Of a stretch of DNA of 64,000 nt, positions 10,101-17,611 are shown one piece after another (within the stretch, counting starts at the first letter, position 1; every line of letters begins with the position of its first letter). The notes under the pieces were generated by a model. It had not been told where the DNA came from. It saw only the letters and a program-made list of their open reading frames with translations, and searched no databases. The stretch covers positions 13,616-77,615 of the forward strand of contig CAYGRE010000019.1 in NCBI GenBank assembly GCA_964352215.1, read 5' to 3'. The stretch comes from CAWUKT01 sp964352215 (GTDB lineage: Bacteria; Bacteroidota; Bacteroidia; J057; JADKCL01). The position numbers and the translations under genes are program-made.

Positions 10101-10630
10101 GAGATGCCCTCTTCCGATACGGTAAAATCCAGTGGTTTGCCTGCCTGGGAAATGGTCCTAATCGCTTCAGCATCCACCCAGACTGGGAGCAAGTCGATCT
10201 TATCAAATCCCCAGACAACTGCTTCCACCTCCTGATCCAGCTCAAGTTGTACGTATTGTTCTCCTTCCCAGCGTTTTTGCTGGCCCTGGTCAACCGTTAA
10301 CTCCAGCTTTTCCCCATTGGCTAGTTTGATTCGGATAGCTTCCTGCCAATCTGGTGACCCGGTAAGCCCCTTGACCCGGTACCATCCCCGACTGAATTTT
10401 AACCTGATGCGGGAGGATGATTGAATCAGATAAACCCTGTGCAGGGGTACGAGCTGGACAAAGTATTCAGGAGCGGGTTCCCAATCCGCAACTATTTCCC
10501 GGTTTTTGTAGCTTTTTATAGCATTCTTGAGGTAGCCATAAAATGGGCTCAGGGTCCGGAAAGTTTGTTGCTGGAGTTGAGCAGCCTGGTCGGGATGATC
10601 TGCTAATTCTTTGAAGTAAAGGATGGACAT
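7178..10630 (-). CDS. SF1 helicase, UPF1/Dna2-like, with large N-terminal extension
   Basis: The ATG at 10630 is preferred, four bases after the upstream stop, giving 1150 residues. The motor spans roughly residue 470 to the end: Walker A GPPGSGKTT (~490), DExx box LIIDECSK (~612), a QLSPF motif III, and C-terminal VDKFQGQEADLVLLS and LNVGITRAK (motifs V and VI). These mark SF1B UPF1-family helicases, which translocate on single-stranded RNA or DNA. The first ~470 residues are a beta-rich region I cannot assign, probably substrate or partner binding. The DECS instead of the usual DEA sequence is a minor deviation. It overlaps the next gene by ATGA. In conflict operons such helicases often process foreign nucleic acid. 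Confidence 0.85.
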   Translation of the reverse strand: MSILYFKELADHPDQAAQLQQQTFRTLSPFYGYLKNAIKSYKNREIVADWEPAPEYFVQLVPLHRVYLIQSSSRIRLKFSRGWYRVKGLTGSPDWQEAIRIKLANGEKLELTVDQGQQKRWEGEQYVQLELDQEVEAVVWGFDKIDLLPVWVDAEAIRTISQAGKPLDFTVSEEGISISSYVNPKKQLLINGISLPYEVEEAESELSGFDHFDLSPSVRIKELNQAPFKGRTPRIITATTAPPASVSAREIPDFWKQYPSEIGKFKLPGTELSMENSLRLEYRVSDPDKISIESTLTSEKGIQFQVREVKRNKTPADNYWIQLLEPDKETEDGTFASRSSLDYFFDEDVEVTVLGRNGSKHKNGNQGQKHLQIDRQHRNFEEKKIVLREKGKGGRYYLPAKGERLQVRVNTHNLRMQQEAIKALQNQPIRHHKALLDLFQPRKDIKWVEFEPERIDLWFVLTKEDRKGTAEQRRFVEKAIATPDFAILEGPPGSGKTTAIIELILQLTLLGKKVLFCGSTHVAIDNVLERLKTQDLLSLVMPLRIGALDRIQDDIREFQLGEMVSAHPEVGEDLILDAANLVCGTTIGILQHPFFKMRPEEEPAAPRFDYLIIDECSKTPFQEFLVPAVYAKKWVLVGDVMQLSPFTDREVIVSNLKELEYGERQVGGKPKSMTLPVALQQACLIINKLDRFENRIILKLDLETIQHFQREIPKRDIRKMKGIQFGIVTQKEPTKPAPGNFHHWGAHRLIKEEAIRLAGMDVILVESKVYAEVQDYLPTNFTVVGDNYWEDSSHGFRFNYMDRPGSGKNDFYLWDRGNDFNGGIQVSDHYNQFFKEKSWAEEIAWRLVRRYELRSKGESEKSEKYNRHIEDLKPRTRDIDDALFRIENFSLPSVLEGLQKGIRGRRSMNPRFESTLTAGFSKSELACRHEKLIWQHRMHGEISDLPRDLFYQGTALKDSPMLEEERKWDYRRYPKRRTWLHVVEPGRQYGSRNGQEVNAIEREIKAFLKFASSHKNPTHPEGIWEIAVLTFYRGQERALREMLKKLFSYPEKYSGGRFDRKAKHNVYVKLNTVDKFQGQEADLVLLSMVHNTRVGFMDSPNRLNVGITRAKFQLVIVGNQEFFANSGRRKNDVSDLESLASKTQTMEVNK

Positions 10631-10634
10631 CGGA

Positions 10635-12272
10635 TTATTGGTTGCGTTTTTTCTTGATGAACGGGTTGTTGTATTCCTGGGGCAAAACAGGTCGGTCTTC
10701 GTCCCCTTGGTTGACATCTACCCCGTCAAACTCCTCCTCCGATGCCATCACTGTCCTTCCACTGGCCCATTTCCGCAATTCATCCAGTTGGTCCCCCATG
10801 ACCTTTGCCAAGGGATAGGTTTTATCCAATGCATCACGGATATCCCTGGTTTCCAGCTTTCTTCCTTGATCAAATGCCACGAACAAGCCTTCCTTCACTG
10901 CCTCCTGGATCTCCGCCCCTGAAAAGCCCTTGCTATGTGCGACCAAGTCGTCCAGATCAAAGTCTATGGGCTTTCGCTTTTTGAGATTGAGGTGAATGGA
11001 AAATATTTCTTTTCTGGATTTGGGGCCGGGCAGGTCTACAAAGAATATTTCATCTATTCTCCCTTTTCGGAGCAATTCGGGAGGCAGGGTAAGGTTATTG
11101 GCGGTAGCAACTACAAATACGGGGGCCTCCTTTTCCTGCATCCAGGTCAGAAAAGTTCCCAGTACCCGCGCGGAGGTCCCGCCATCCGACATATTTGAAG
11201 AGCCGATCCCGGAAAGGCCTTTTTCAATTTCATCCACCCAGAGGATGGAGGGCGCAAGTGCTTCGGCTATTTTCAGTGCTTCCCGGATGTTTCTTTCCGA
11301 CTCGCCCACGATTCCTCCAAAGATTTTCCCCATATCCAACCTGAGAAGAGGAAATTGCCATTGGTTCGCAATCGCCTTGGCAAACAGGCTCTTTCCGGTT
11401 CCGGGTATGCCCAATAGCAATATTCCCTTGGGGGTGTCGAGGCCAAAATCTTTTGCCCCATCTCCAAAGGCTTTGTTCCGCCGTTCGGCCCATTCTTTCA
11501 GGTTCTTCAATCCCCCCACATCGCTGATACTTTCCCTGGGATGGAAATACTCCAGGTGACCGCTCTTCTTGATGATGTTTTCCTTTTCGGATATGATGAT
11601 GGGGATTTCTTTTTCCGAAACCTGCTTTGCCTCGACAAATGCCTTGCCGAATGCGATTTCCATCTCTGACATTGTCATCCCCAATGCCGCCTTCAAGACC
11701 CGCTTAGAGATATCGCCAGTCAGGGGTGATCCCTGCTTTTCGGCCACCGTCTTTAGGATTTCCTCAATGTCCTCCACATCCGGGTAAGGCATCTCTACCA
11801 ACCTGACCTCTTTCTCCAAATCTTTAGGCAGGAAATAATAGGGCTGCAGCATGATCAAGGCCTTTTCTGCTGGTTTCTGCAAGGCAATGTTGCGAAGCCT
11901 TTTGATGGCATTGATGGCTCTTTCTCCGACTTCCTGGCTGTTCAATTCAAAATGGAAGTCTTCCAGTATCAGGATCGACTTTGCAGGCAGTGGATCAAGT
12001 CCCTTCACCCCCTCACCAGCAAACAGTTGGAGTATTTCCTCAGCCTTCCTGAGTTCTTTCCACTGCTCTTCTCCTTGATTTTGCAAGCTTCCCTGGTCCC
12101 AATTCCATTTCTTCAATCCCTCCACTCTGCTCCAGACATACCAGTTCCATTCCAGTTTTTCTGCGGCATGGTTCACTTCTGCATGGACCCGAAAGGTTTC
12201 ATAGCTAATGACCTGGATCAGGTTGGCACCGGATAGAATGAGCTTTTCGATGCTCGGCATTTGATTTGTCAT
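10635..12272 (-). CDS. Ycf46-type AAA+ ATPase
   Basis: A 545-residue protein. Its first ~230 residues follow the degenerate N-terminal half of Ycf46, including ILILEDFHFEL and IMLQPYYFLPKDLEKEVRLVEMP. A complete AAA+ module comes next: Walker A GIPGTGKS (288-295), Walker B ILWVDEIEK (343-351), sensor 1 ATANN (389-393) and arginine-finger region LLRKGRID (400-407). Ycf46 proteins are cyanobacterial/plastid-conserved ATPases of poorly known function. Here the gene sits in the same operon as Ycf35 (DUF1257) and DUF2997 homologues and next to a nucleotidyltransferase. It probably acts as the ATP-driven remodeller or switch of the system. All catalytic residues are present. Confidence 0.88.
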   Translation of the reverse strand: MTNQMPSIEKLILSGANLIQVISYETFRVHAEVNHAAEKLEWNWYVWSRVEGLKKWNWDQGSLQNQGEEQWKELRKAEEILQLFAGEGVKGLDPLPAKSILILEDFHFELNSQEVGERAINAIKRLRNIALQKPAEKALIMLQPYYFLPKDLEKEVRLVEMPYPDVEDIEEILKTVAEKQGSPLTGDISKRVLKAALGMTMSEMEIAFGKAFVEAKQVSEKEIPIIISEKENIIKKSGHLEYFHPRESISDVGGLKNLKEWAERRNKAFGDGAKDFGLDTPKGILLLGIPGTGKSLFAKAIANQWQFPLLRLDMGKIFGGIVGESERNIREALKIAEALAPSILWVDEIEKGLSGIGSSNMSDGGTSARVLGTFLTWMQEKEAPVFVVATANNLTLPPELLRKGRIDEIFFVDLPGPKSRKEIFSIHLNLKKRKPIDFDLDDLVAHSKGFSGAEIQEAVKEGLFVAFDQGRKLETRDIRDALDKTYPLAKVMGDQLDELRKWASGRTVMASEEEFDGVDVNQGDEDRPVLPQEYNNPFIKKKRNQ

Positions 12273-12299
12273 CTTGATTTTTATTTATGGGTAAATGGA

Positions 12300-13196
12300 T
12301 CAGGGCAGGTCGTATTTGGGATTCACAGGGAAATAGTCCTTGAGTCTGTCGATATCCCGGTCCCTGATGGCCTGGGCCATTTTGTTGAATATCCCGGAGA
12401 GGTTCACCTTGTTTCCTGGCTTCACGAAGTCATGCCACTCTCCTCCGGAACCGATTTCCTTGAGGGAGCAATTTTGCGCCAGTAAACGTGCATTGTATTC
12501 CAGGGTGTGTAAGAGCATCTTTTCGACTGGAAATTTCTTTTCAGGGTATTTCCCTCTTTTGAAAGCATCGTAAACCATGAGCTCGATGGCGTAAGAGCTT
12601 AATTTCCGGTCGTGGTGCTTTTTCCAGACTTTTAGGAGCTGGATGACGGGACGAAAGGGTGGCTGGTTGTGCTTAACCAGCCGAATCTGGCGCTGTACAT
12701 TGGTAACCAATTCTTTGGATGCCTCCCGGTCATACAAGACCAAAAATCTACCCTCATCATCTTTGGAGGTTGATTTGTAGGCACCAGGCTTTATCTCCAT
12801 TCCAGGTACCACATCGATCTCAATGGTGTGGGGTGGGACTTCAAAAGTGAGGCATACTGCAACCCTCCCATTCTTCACCAGGGCCCGGTCCTTGAATCGC
12901 TTCTCCAAATCCTTGAACAGGCGATTCTTGATTCCTTTGGCTCCTTTACAAAAACCGTGGCAAAATGGAACTATCAGGTCCAGGTCGAATCGGAGGTTGA
13001 TATCAGTTCCCTTTTCGTAGGACCCTGCATTGACCGGCTCTCCCACCCTTTCTTCATGTAGGCGATAGGTCTGCTGTAGAAAGGTGGCCACTTCTATTCT
13101 CAGCTCTTTGTAAGACTGGAGTTGCTTGGCAGGTAACTTATTCCGGTTGTGGGAGTTCAATACCCTGGTGAAATAATGGTTGACTTCTCTTTTCAT
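12300..13196 (-). CDS. CD-NTase / Pol-beta-fold nucleotidyltransferase (CBASS-like)
   Basis: A 298-residue protein with the Pol-beta nucleotidyltransferase signature: GSYEKGT at 58-64, catalytic D71 and D73 in RFDLDLIV, and the third acidic residue D128 in TIEIDVVPG. The following PAP/OAS1-like helical region includes RPVIQLLKVWKKHH and a SSYAIELMVYDAF segment, as in CD-NTases that make cyclic di- or trinucleotides in anti-phage CBASS, and in OAS/poly(A)-polymerase relatives. The active site is intact. Its operon position directly before a membrane-anchored alpha/beta protein and a AAA+ ATPase fits a signalling role. The product (cyclic oligonucleotide or linear tail) cannot be told from sequence. 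Confidence 0.85.
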   Translation of the reverse strand: MKREVNHYFTRVLNSHNRNKLPAKQLQSYKELRIEVATFLQQTYRLHEERVGEPVNAGSYEKGTDINLRFDLDLIVPFCHGFCKGAKGIKNRLFKDLEKRFKDRALVKNGRVAVCLTFEVPPHTIEIDVVPGMEIKPGAYKSTSKDDEGRFLVLYDREASKELVTNVQRQIRLVKHNQPPFRPVIQLLKVWKKHHDRKLSSYAIELMVYDAFKRGKYPEKKFPVEKMLLHTLEYNARLLAQNCSLKEIGSGGEWHDFVKPGNKVNLSGIFNKMAQAIRDRDIDRLKDYFPVNPKYDLP

Positions 13197-13204
13197 AGCA
13201 ATGA

Positions 13205-14047
13205 TTATAGACTGAGGTTCGACTTGGAGACATGGGAACCGCCGAGTTTTTGCAAAAGGTTGTCTTCCAGCTTTTCCCGGTAATTGGCAAAACCAAGAAT
13301 CTGATTGCGGGTGTCAAGCTGTTCGTTTCGAGGGCCAAAGTAGAGGTAAAGTGCCCCTTCAACCGGTTGCTGAATACAGTCGTTGATCCACTGGTTGGTC
13401 AGGAATTCAGGAGTTATCGTCTTTAATTCCCGGTGAAAAATGTACAAATCTGCTTCAGCGAGGGGCTGGTTGTCCTTGGGAACCTGCCAAAACGATTGCA
13501 CAAACCCCTTGCCCTTGAGGAAATCCTCTAAATCCTGCCCTTGCTCCTCGGAATCCGCGAGGATGCATATCCGGCTGATCGCCTTGAGTTGTGCGACCTC
13601 CTCGTAATCACTGAGAATTGCCAGCAGGATGTGTTTCTTTTCATCGAGAAGCGCATCAACCTTTTCTTTGACCTCTTTATCCACCTGCTCTGGAAGTTGT
13701 TCCTTTAAGTGCTTGTCCACCGCGGCCATCGCTTTATCCTGAGCCGCCTTGATCAAGGTGTTCTTCCCTTGCCGCCAACCTCCATACAAAGCCAAACCAA
13801 CCACGAAAATGGAGCCAATTATGATCCAGGTCTCCCGGTTGTTCCGCTGTTCAAAGTCCTGGTACTTGATGTCAAATTTATCGAGCCGCAATTCCAGACG
13901 ATCCTGAAACAGGAGTTGTTTTTGCTCCAGGAGATCAATGGAAGGATGAATGGAGGTGCTGGTGGAGGTGCTGTCGTCGGCATACGTCTCGGTGAAGAGA
14001 AGCAAGCAAAATACACCTGCGGTCAGAAATGCAATCGTTCTTTTCAT
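13205..14047 (-). CDS. Membrane-anchored protein with C-terminal Rossmann-like domain, putative effector
   Basis: The ATG at 14047 is chosen because it begins a clean signal-like sequence (MKRTIAFLTAGVFCLLLF, residues 1-18), giving 280 residues. A Ser/Thr-rich stretch and short helix follow. A second membrane segment at ~74-90 (WIIIGSIFVVGLALYGG), a charged coiled coil (95-150) and an alpha/beta domain (ISRICILADSEEQGQ ... ADLYIFHRE ... YLYFGPRN) complete it. With the N-terminus outside, the last domain would be cytoplasmic. It resembles the Rossmann-like nucleotide-sensor/TIR-type domains placed beside CD-NTases, so a nucleotide-responsive membrane effector is plausible. No catalytic residues can be identified, and the role is inferred from architecture and neighbours. 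Confidence 0.65.
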   Translation of the reverse strand: MKRTIAFLTAGVFCLLLFTETYADDSTSTSTSIHPSIDLLEQKQLLFQDRLELRLDKFDIKYQDFEQRNNRETWIIIGSIFVVGLALYGGWRQGKNTLIKAAQDKAMAAVDKHLKEQLPEQVDKEVKEKVDALLDEKKHILLAILSDYEEVAQLKAISRICILADSEEQGQDLEDFLKGKGFVQSFWQVPKDNQPLAEADLYIFHRELKTITPEFLTNQWINDCIQQPVEGALYLYFGPRNEQLDTRNQILGFANYREKLEDNLLQKLGGSHVSKSNLSL

Positions 14048-14060
14048 GGTAAGGATTCGG

Positions 14061-15296
14061 TTAGTAACTGGATCTTTGAAGTACTTTGGTGATGCAATTG
14101 AGGGAAGCTCCCTGGCGGGCATATTGGTCAAAGGCGTTACGGATAAAGGTCACTTTGAAACCCAGGCCTACCAGCGTCTCACGGATTTCCTGTTCGTTTT
14201 TTTCGCAACCCGGATAGGAAGGGAGGAATATCCTGCGCACGCCGTGAAACCACTCTACCAGCGCATTGTTGTAAGAATAAGGGGTAAATCTTCGCTTCCC
14301 GTCCAATCCCCTCTCCATCTTTCCTCCTATCGGTAGCCGCCACACCTCAAATCTGGGCCCCGGTATTTCCCGACCATATTTTCTCAATTCAGCTTCCACC
14401 TCATCCAATTGCCCATTGAGACGTACCAGTTCTGCCTCTTCTTCTTCATTACAACCGTCAACCTGATCTGGTCGGATCTTTCCAAGAAAGATCAATTCAT
14501 CCCCATCTGAATCTTTTCCTCCCAGGGTCAGAAAGAGATCCAGGTGAAAGAATGGCTGACAATTAAATCTCCCCTGATCTACCTGGATGTTCAATTTGGG
14601 CTGGCCTTCCTCCCCGATCCAAACCAGGTATCTGATCCCCAGCAATTCTTTCATCTTTGTGGTGAAGGTTCCCTGGTCCAGTTCAGGACCATACAATTCC
14701 TGGTTTTGCAGCCAGGTTTCTTTCCCGATCAATGCATAGTCATCCCCTACTAAAAGGTTGCCGCCTTCGAAATAGACCGATGAAGGGCGAATCAGGAATC
14801 CTGTTGCACTTGCCACCTGCTCTGCGACCATTCCATTTTTCTCTTGCCCTCTCCCTTTTCCCAGTTCCAGGGTCCGATAGGGTTCCAGCAAGGCTCCTTC
14901 TCCTTGTGCCCCCCTCAGTAGCCAAAACCGGTCCTGTACATACTCACTGTGGTTGTAGTTGTTTTTTCCTCGCTCCTTCCAGCCCCTGGCCAAGGGTGCC
15001 GGAAGGTGGATCAAATGAGGAGATGGGTATAGATGTGACCGCTTCAAGGCTTTTGCAAATTCCTCTTTCGCGATATTTTGAACTTGGTTGAACTCCTTGG
15101 GATTCCCCTCAAAATTGGCAAGGACCAGAAATACCACTCTGTCTCCGAAAGCTTCGAACAACTGGCCGTACCGTTCATAGATATCATCAGCCGTAATCTC
15201 CGAGGCATCGCCCGGATAGGTGACCAGAATTTGACTGATCTTCCCATAGACGGAGGACAGTGCCGTATATCCGTAATTGTGTAGCGCAATGCTCAT
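14061..15296 (-). CDS. Agmatine-deiminase/PAD-fold guanidino-modifying enzyme
   Basis: The start at 15296 overlaps the upstream stop (ATGA) and gives 411 residues. The full catalytic layout of the agmatine deiminase / bacterial PAD family is visible: D122 in YVQDRFW, E177 in YFEGGNLLV, H251 and D253 in HLDLFL, the late SYNNALVEW strand, and nucleophile C401 in SLNCITKV. Such enzymes hydrolyse guanidino groups (agmatine, peptidyl-arginine) or transfer amidino groups. It is longer than agmatine deiminase (~360 residues), with an extra segment at ~285-320. The neighbours encode no polyamine pathway, so a metabolic role is unlikely. A protein- or metabolite-modifying role in the conflict operon is inferred. 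Confidence 0.78.
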   Translation of the reverse strand: MSIALHNYGYTALSSVYGKISQILVTYPGDASEITADDIYERYGQLFEAFGDRVVFLVLANFEGNPKEFNQVQNIAKEEFAKALKRSHLYPSPHLIHLPAPLARGWKERGKNNYNHSEYVQDRFWLLRGAQGEGALLEPYRTLELGKGRGQEKNGMVAEQVASATGFLIRPSSVYFEGGNLLVGDDYALIGKETWLQNQELYGPELDQGTFTTKMKELLGIRYLVWIGEEGQPKLNIQVDQGRFNCQPFFHLDLFLTLGGKDSDGDELIFLGKIRPDQVDGCNEEEEAELVRLNGQLDEVEAELRKYGREIPGPRFEVWRLPIGGKMERGLDGKRRFTPYSYNNALVEWFHGVRRIFLPSYPGCEKNEQEIRETLVGLGFKVTFIRNAFDQYARQGASLNCITKVLQRSSY

Positions 15297-15706
15297 TGGT
15301 AGGAAAAGGTTGTTGCATCGGAGAAATTGAATCTCAAGGCCCATGGGCCTGATTCATACCAGATTTTTACAGATTCCTCTTCCAGGTCAAATGCCACTTC
15401 ATAGGTCCCGACCTGTGGGTCTCCTGCCCGACCCATATCCCTGAGGTCGATCACCACGATCCCCCCAGTAATTGAAGAGTTGAAACTCAAATCCGGGTCC
15501 CTGGCCGCATCAATTGATACGGTGGTGGAACTGGGACGGTCAACGGTGTTAACCGAATAGACGCCTGATGCAAATCCTATCTGAACCGCCGATTGCGAGG
15601 TCGTCAGGTCATAGGTCGCTTCAAGGTCACCGTTGCTGTCCAGCACTTCAATCTTTTTGAAATCACTGGAGTAGTGTAAGCTGTAATTGCTCTCTGAATA
15701 ATTCAT
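15293..15706 (-). CDS. Small beta-rich hypothetical protein, first gene of the conflict operon
   Basis: A 137-residue protein with no signal peptide or membrane segment and a high density of alternating polar/hydrophobic strands, suggesting a beta-sandwich. No family is recognised. It is the promoter-proximal gene of the 11-gene reverse operon and its stop overlaps the PAD-like gene start (ATGA). A small first gene could be a regulator, a substrate or a binding module for the next enzyme; nothing in the sequence decides. The 166-base gap to the divergent gene at 15873 must hold the operon promoter, but I see no convincing Bacteroidota TTTG/TAnnTTTG pair. Confidence 0.6.
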   Translation of the reverse strand: MNYSESNYSLHYSSDFKKIEVLDSNGDLEATYDLTTSQSAVQIGFASGVYSVNTVDRPSSTTVSIDAARDPDLSFNSSITGGIVVIDLRDMGRAGDPQVGTYEVAFDLEEESVKIWYESGPWALRFNFSDATTFSYQ

Positions 15707-15872
15707 TCCGTTTGGGTATTAATTAAGATTTCACAATGGTCGCGATTGAGGAAGAAGAGGGAAAACGAATTCCCATGATTTATTTGACCTATGCTATGTG
15801 TTGTGTTGGTTAGAATATTGTCCCCAACCCATGATAAATACTCAAAAAAGGCTAAATTGATCTTCCACTATT

Positions 15873-17393
15873 TTGACTTACCCCATGGTTGATTTCTATC
15901 TTTTGGAATTGGTCCGCAGCCTGGAACCATCTGAGATCCGCCAGGTATATCAATATGCCGGCCAGGCAAAGAGACCTTCCAAACGGAAGGGAGGTGACGA
16001 AACGCCCTCCCTGTACCTTCAGCTATTCGGAGCTTTGACGAATTTTTCTCCCCACAGCGAGGACGAGTTCAAACAGCAGGTGAAGGACGAAGAATTCATG
16101 GTTAACTACGCTTTCAACAAAAGCTATCTTCAGCAGATGATCCTGGATGCCATGAGAAGCTTCAGACGACGTGGATCAAAGGACAAACCCGCGGTGGTAC
16201 GTGCCCGTGAAATGTTGGAGGATGCATTGTTTCTCCGGAAAAAGCTTCAATTCAAGTTGGCGTGGAAAATGCTGAAAAAAGCAAAGAAGGTGGCCGAAGA
16301 GATCGAACTGCATGAATCATTGCTGGAGATTCTCAGAACTGAACGTCGCTTTTTGATGGAAGGGCAGCAACTTAAGGACTGGGTTTTACTGGGAAAACGC
16401 TTGGCGGAAATGCGGGAGGTCGCCGAGACGGTGGCGATGAAGTATGAAATGCTGGAACAAAGGGATCTCTTGTTTTCCCAATCCCGAAAATCTGCCCGTC
16501 CCCGAGGCCAGGAATCGATTGATTTCCTGACACAGTTCAAGCAGCATCCTCTCATAAAAAGCATCCCCCGTACTTCCTGCTTTGATATTCGGATCAACCA
16601 CCATTTGTGCCGGGCACTCATTCACCAGTTGGAAGGTAATATAAACGCTTCCTGGCGCCACCACCTGGTCATCTTCAGGCTTTGGCAAGGCAAGCCCCTC
16701 CTACGGGAAGAGCGCTCTCTAGATTTCATCGCGGCTGTCAATAATTTTTTATCCCTTTCTCTGGCAACCGAAAACCTTACCCACTTTCCTGAGGCCATCA
16801 AACTCCTGCAAGAGGGACCATTTCCTTCGCCACTTGAGAAATCAGAAGCCTTACAAGGTGAGCTCTACAATCGGCTTCAATACGCTCTCCTCCTTTCAGA
16901 TTGGGAGGCTGGGGAAGAGGTGATCCGGAAATTTCACCGGCATAAGAAGATCATTGCCGCCATGGCCCTGCCTTCCCGGATCACTGCTTTTTACCACAGC
17001 TTCGTGAACATTTATTTTCTACAAGGGAAGTATAAACTCGCAGCTAAATGGAACAACCGTCTACTTGAAACAGCTACCTCAGGGGTTCGGCAGGATCTGA
17101 TTTTGAGTGCCCGGCTGGTTCAGGTGGTTATTTCCTATCAGTTGGGAGATGTGGAGGGGCTTGACAACCATCTGCGGCAACTGGACTATCACCTCGAAAA
17201 AGTCAATGGCAAAAGAAGATTCGAACACCTGCTACTGGAGTTCCTGGAGCAAATGAAGAAACGACAAGGGTTAAGTGATGCGGAACATGCTTTTCAACAC
17301 CTCCATGCAAGTATGGAAGATCTCAAAAATGATCCTGACGAACATAGGGCTACGGGGCTGGACTTGGTTTTGCATTGGCTACGCAGCCATTGA
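15873..17393 (+). CDS. Alpha-helical repeat (TPR-like) protein, Saprospiria-type
   Basis: A 506-residue all-helical protein (a start at 15885, MVDFYL, is equally possible). It begins with an LLELVRSLEPSEIRQVYQY unit, has a basic stretch in the middle and repeated helix pairs resembling degenerate TPRs (for example FYHSFVNIYFLQGKYKLAAKW). There is no signal peptide. A clear paralogue lies at 27921-29324 on the other strand, with the same N-terminal layout (SGAELKRLEVFL...) and length class. Such paralogues are common in Saprospiraceae-like genomes. Function unknown, probably protein interaction. It is divergent from the conflict operon and probably belongs to the core chromosome. Confidence 0.75.
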   Translation: MTYPMVDFYLLELVRSLEPSEIRQVYQYAGQAKRPSKRKGGDETPSLYLQLFGALTNFSPHSEDEFKQQVKDEEFMVNYAFNKSYLQQMILDAMRSFRRRGSKDKPAVVRAREMLEDALFLRKKLQFKLAWKMLKKAKKVAEEIELHESLLEILRTERRFLMEGQQLKDWVLLGKRLAEMREVAETVAMKYEMLEQRDLLFSQSRKSARPRGQESIDFLTQFKQHPLIKSIPRTSCFDIRINHHLCRALIHQLEGNINASWRHHLVIFRLWQGKPLLREERSLDFIAAVNNFLSLSLATENLTHFPEAIKLLQEGPFPSPLEKSEALQGELYNRLQYALLLSDWEAGEEVIRKFHRHKKIIAAMALPSRITAFYHSFVNIYFLQGKYKLAAKWNNRLLETATSGVRQDLILSARLVQVVISYQLGDVEGLDNHLRQLDYHLEKVNGKRRFEHLLLEFLEQMKKRQGLSDAEHAFQHLHASMEDLKNDPDEHRATGLDLVLHWLRSH

Positions 17394-17492
17394 ATTCATG
17401 ATAGGCGTCTGCGGGGTGGAACCAGTAGCTGGGGGGGAGTAGAATTTGTTTGCCTGATGTTGCGGTGTTAGGGAGGCATAAATAGAACCAAA

Positions 17493-17522
17493 AATGCCTG
17501 ACTCAATGAAGAATCAGGCATT
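17493..17522 (-). terminator. Rho-independent terminator after tRNA-Asp
   Basis: A 9-bp perfect stem (aatgcctga / tcaggcatt) with a 12-base loop. On the reverse strand it is followed by a T run. It lies 15 bases beyond the 3' end of tRNA-Asp and fits its transcription direction. Confidence 0.75.
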
Positions 17523-17537
17523 TGCCGTTATAGTTGG

Positions 17538-17611
17538 CGGTCCGGACGGGACTCGAACCCGCGACCTCCTGCGTGACAGGCAGGCATTCTAACCAACTGA
17601 ACTACCGGACC
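17538..17611 (-). tRNA. tRNA-Asp (GTC)
   Basis: The reverse strand folds as a standard 74-nt tRNA without encoded CCA. It has a 7-bp acceptor (GGTCCGG/CCGGACC) with G discriminator, a D arm with AGTTGGTTA, the anticodon loop CTGTCAC giving anticodon GTC, and a T arm with GGTTCGAGTCC. The sequence is nearly the same as bacterial tRNA-Asp in general. It is a single-gene unit with its own downstream hairpin. No prophage or island is visibly integrated at its 3' end. Confidence 0.97.
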
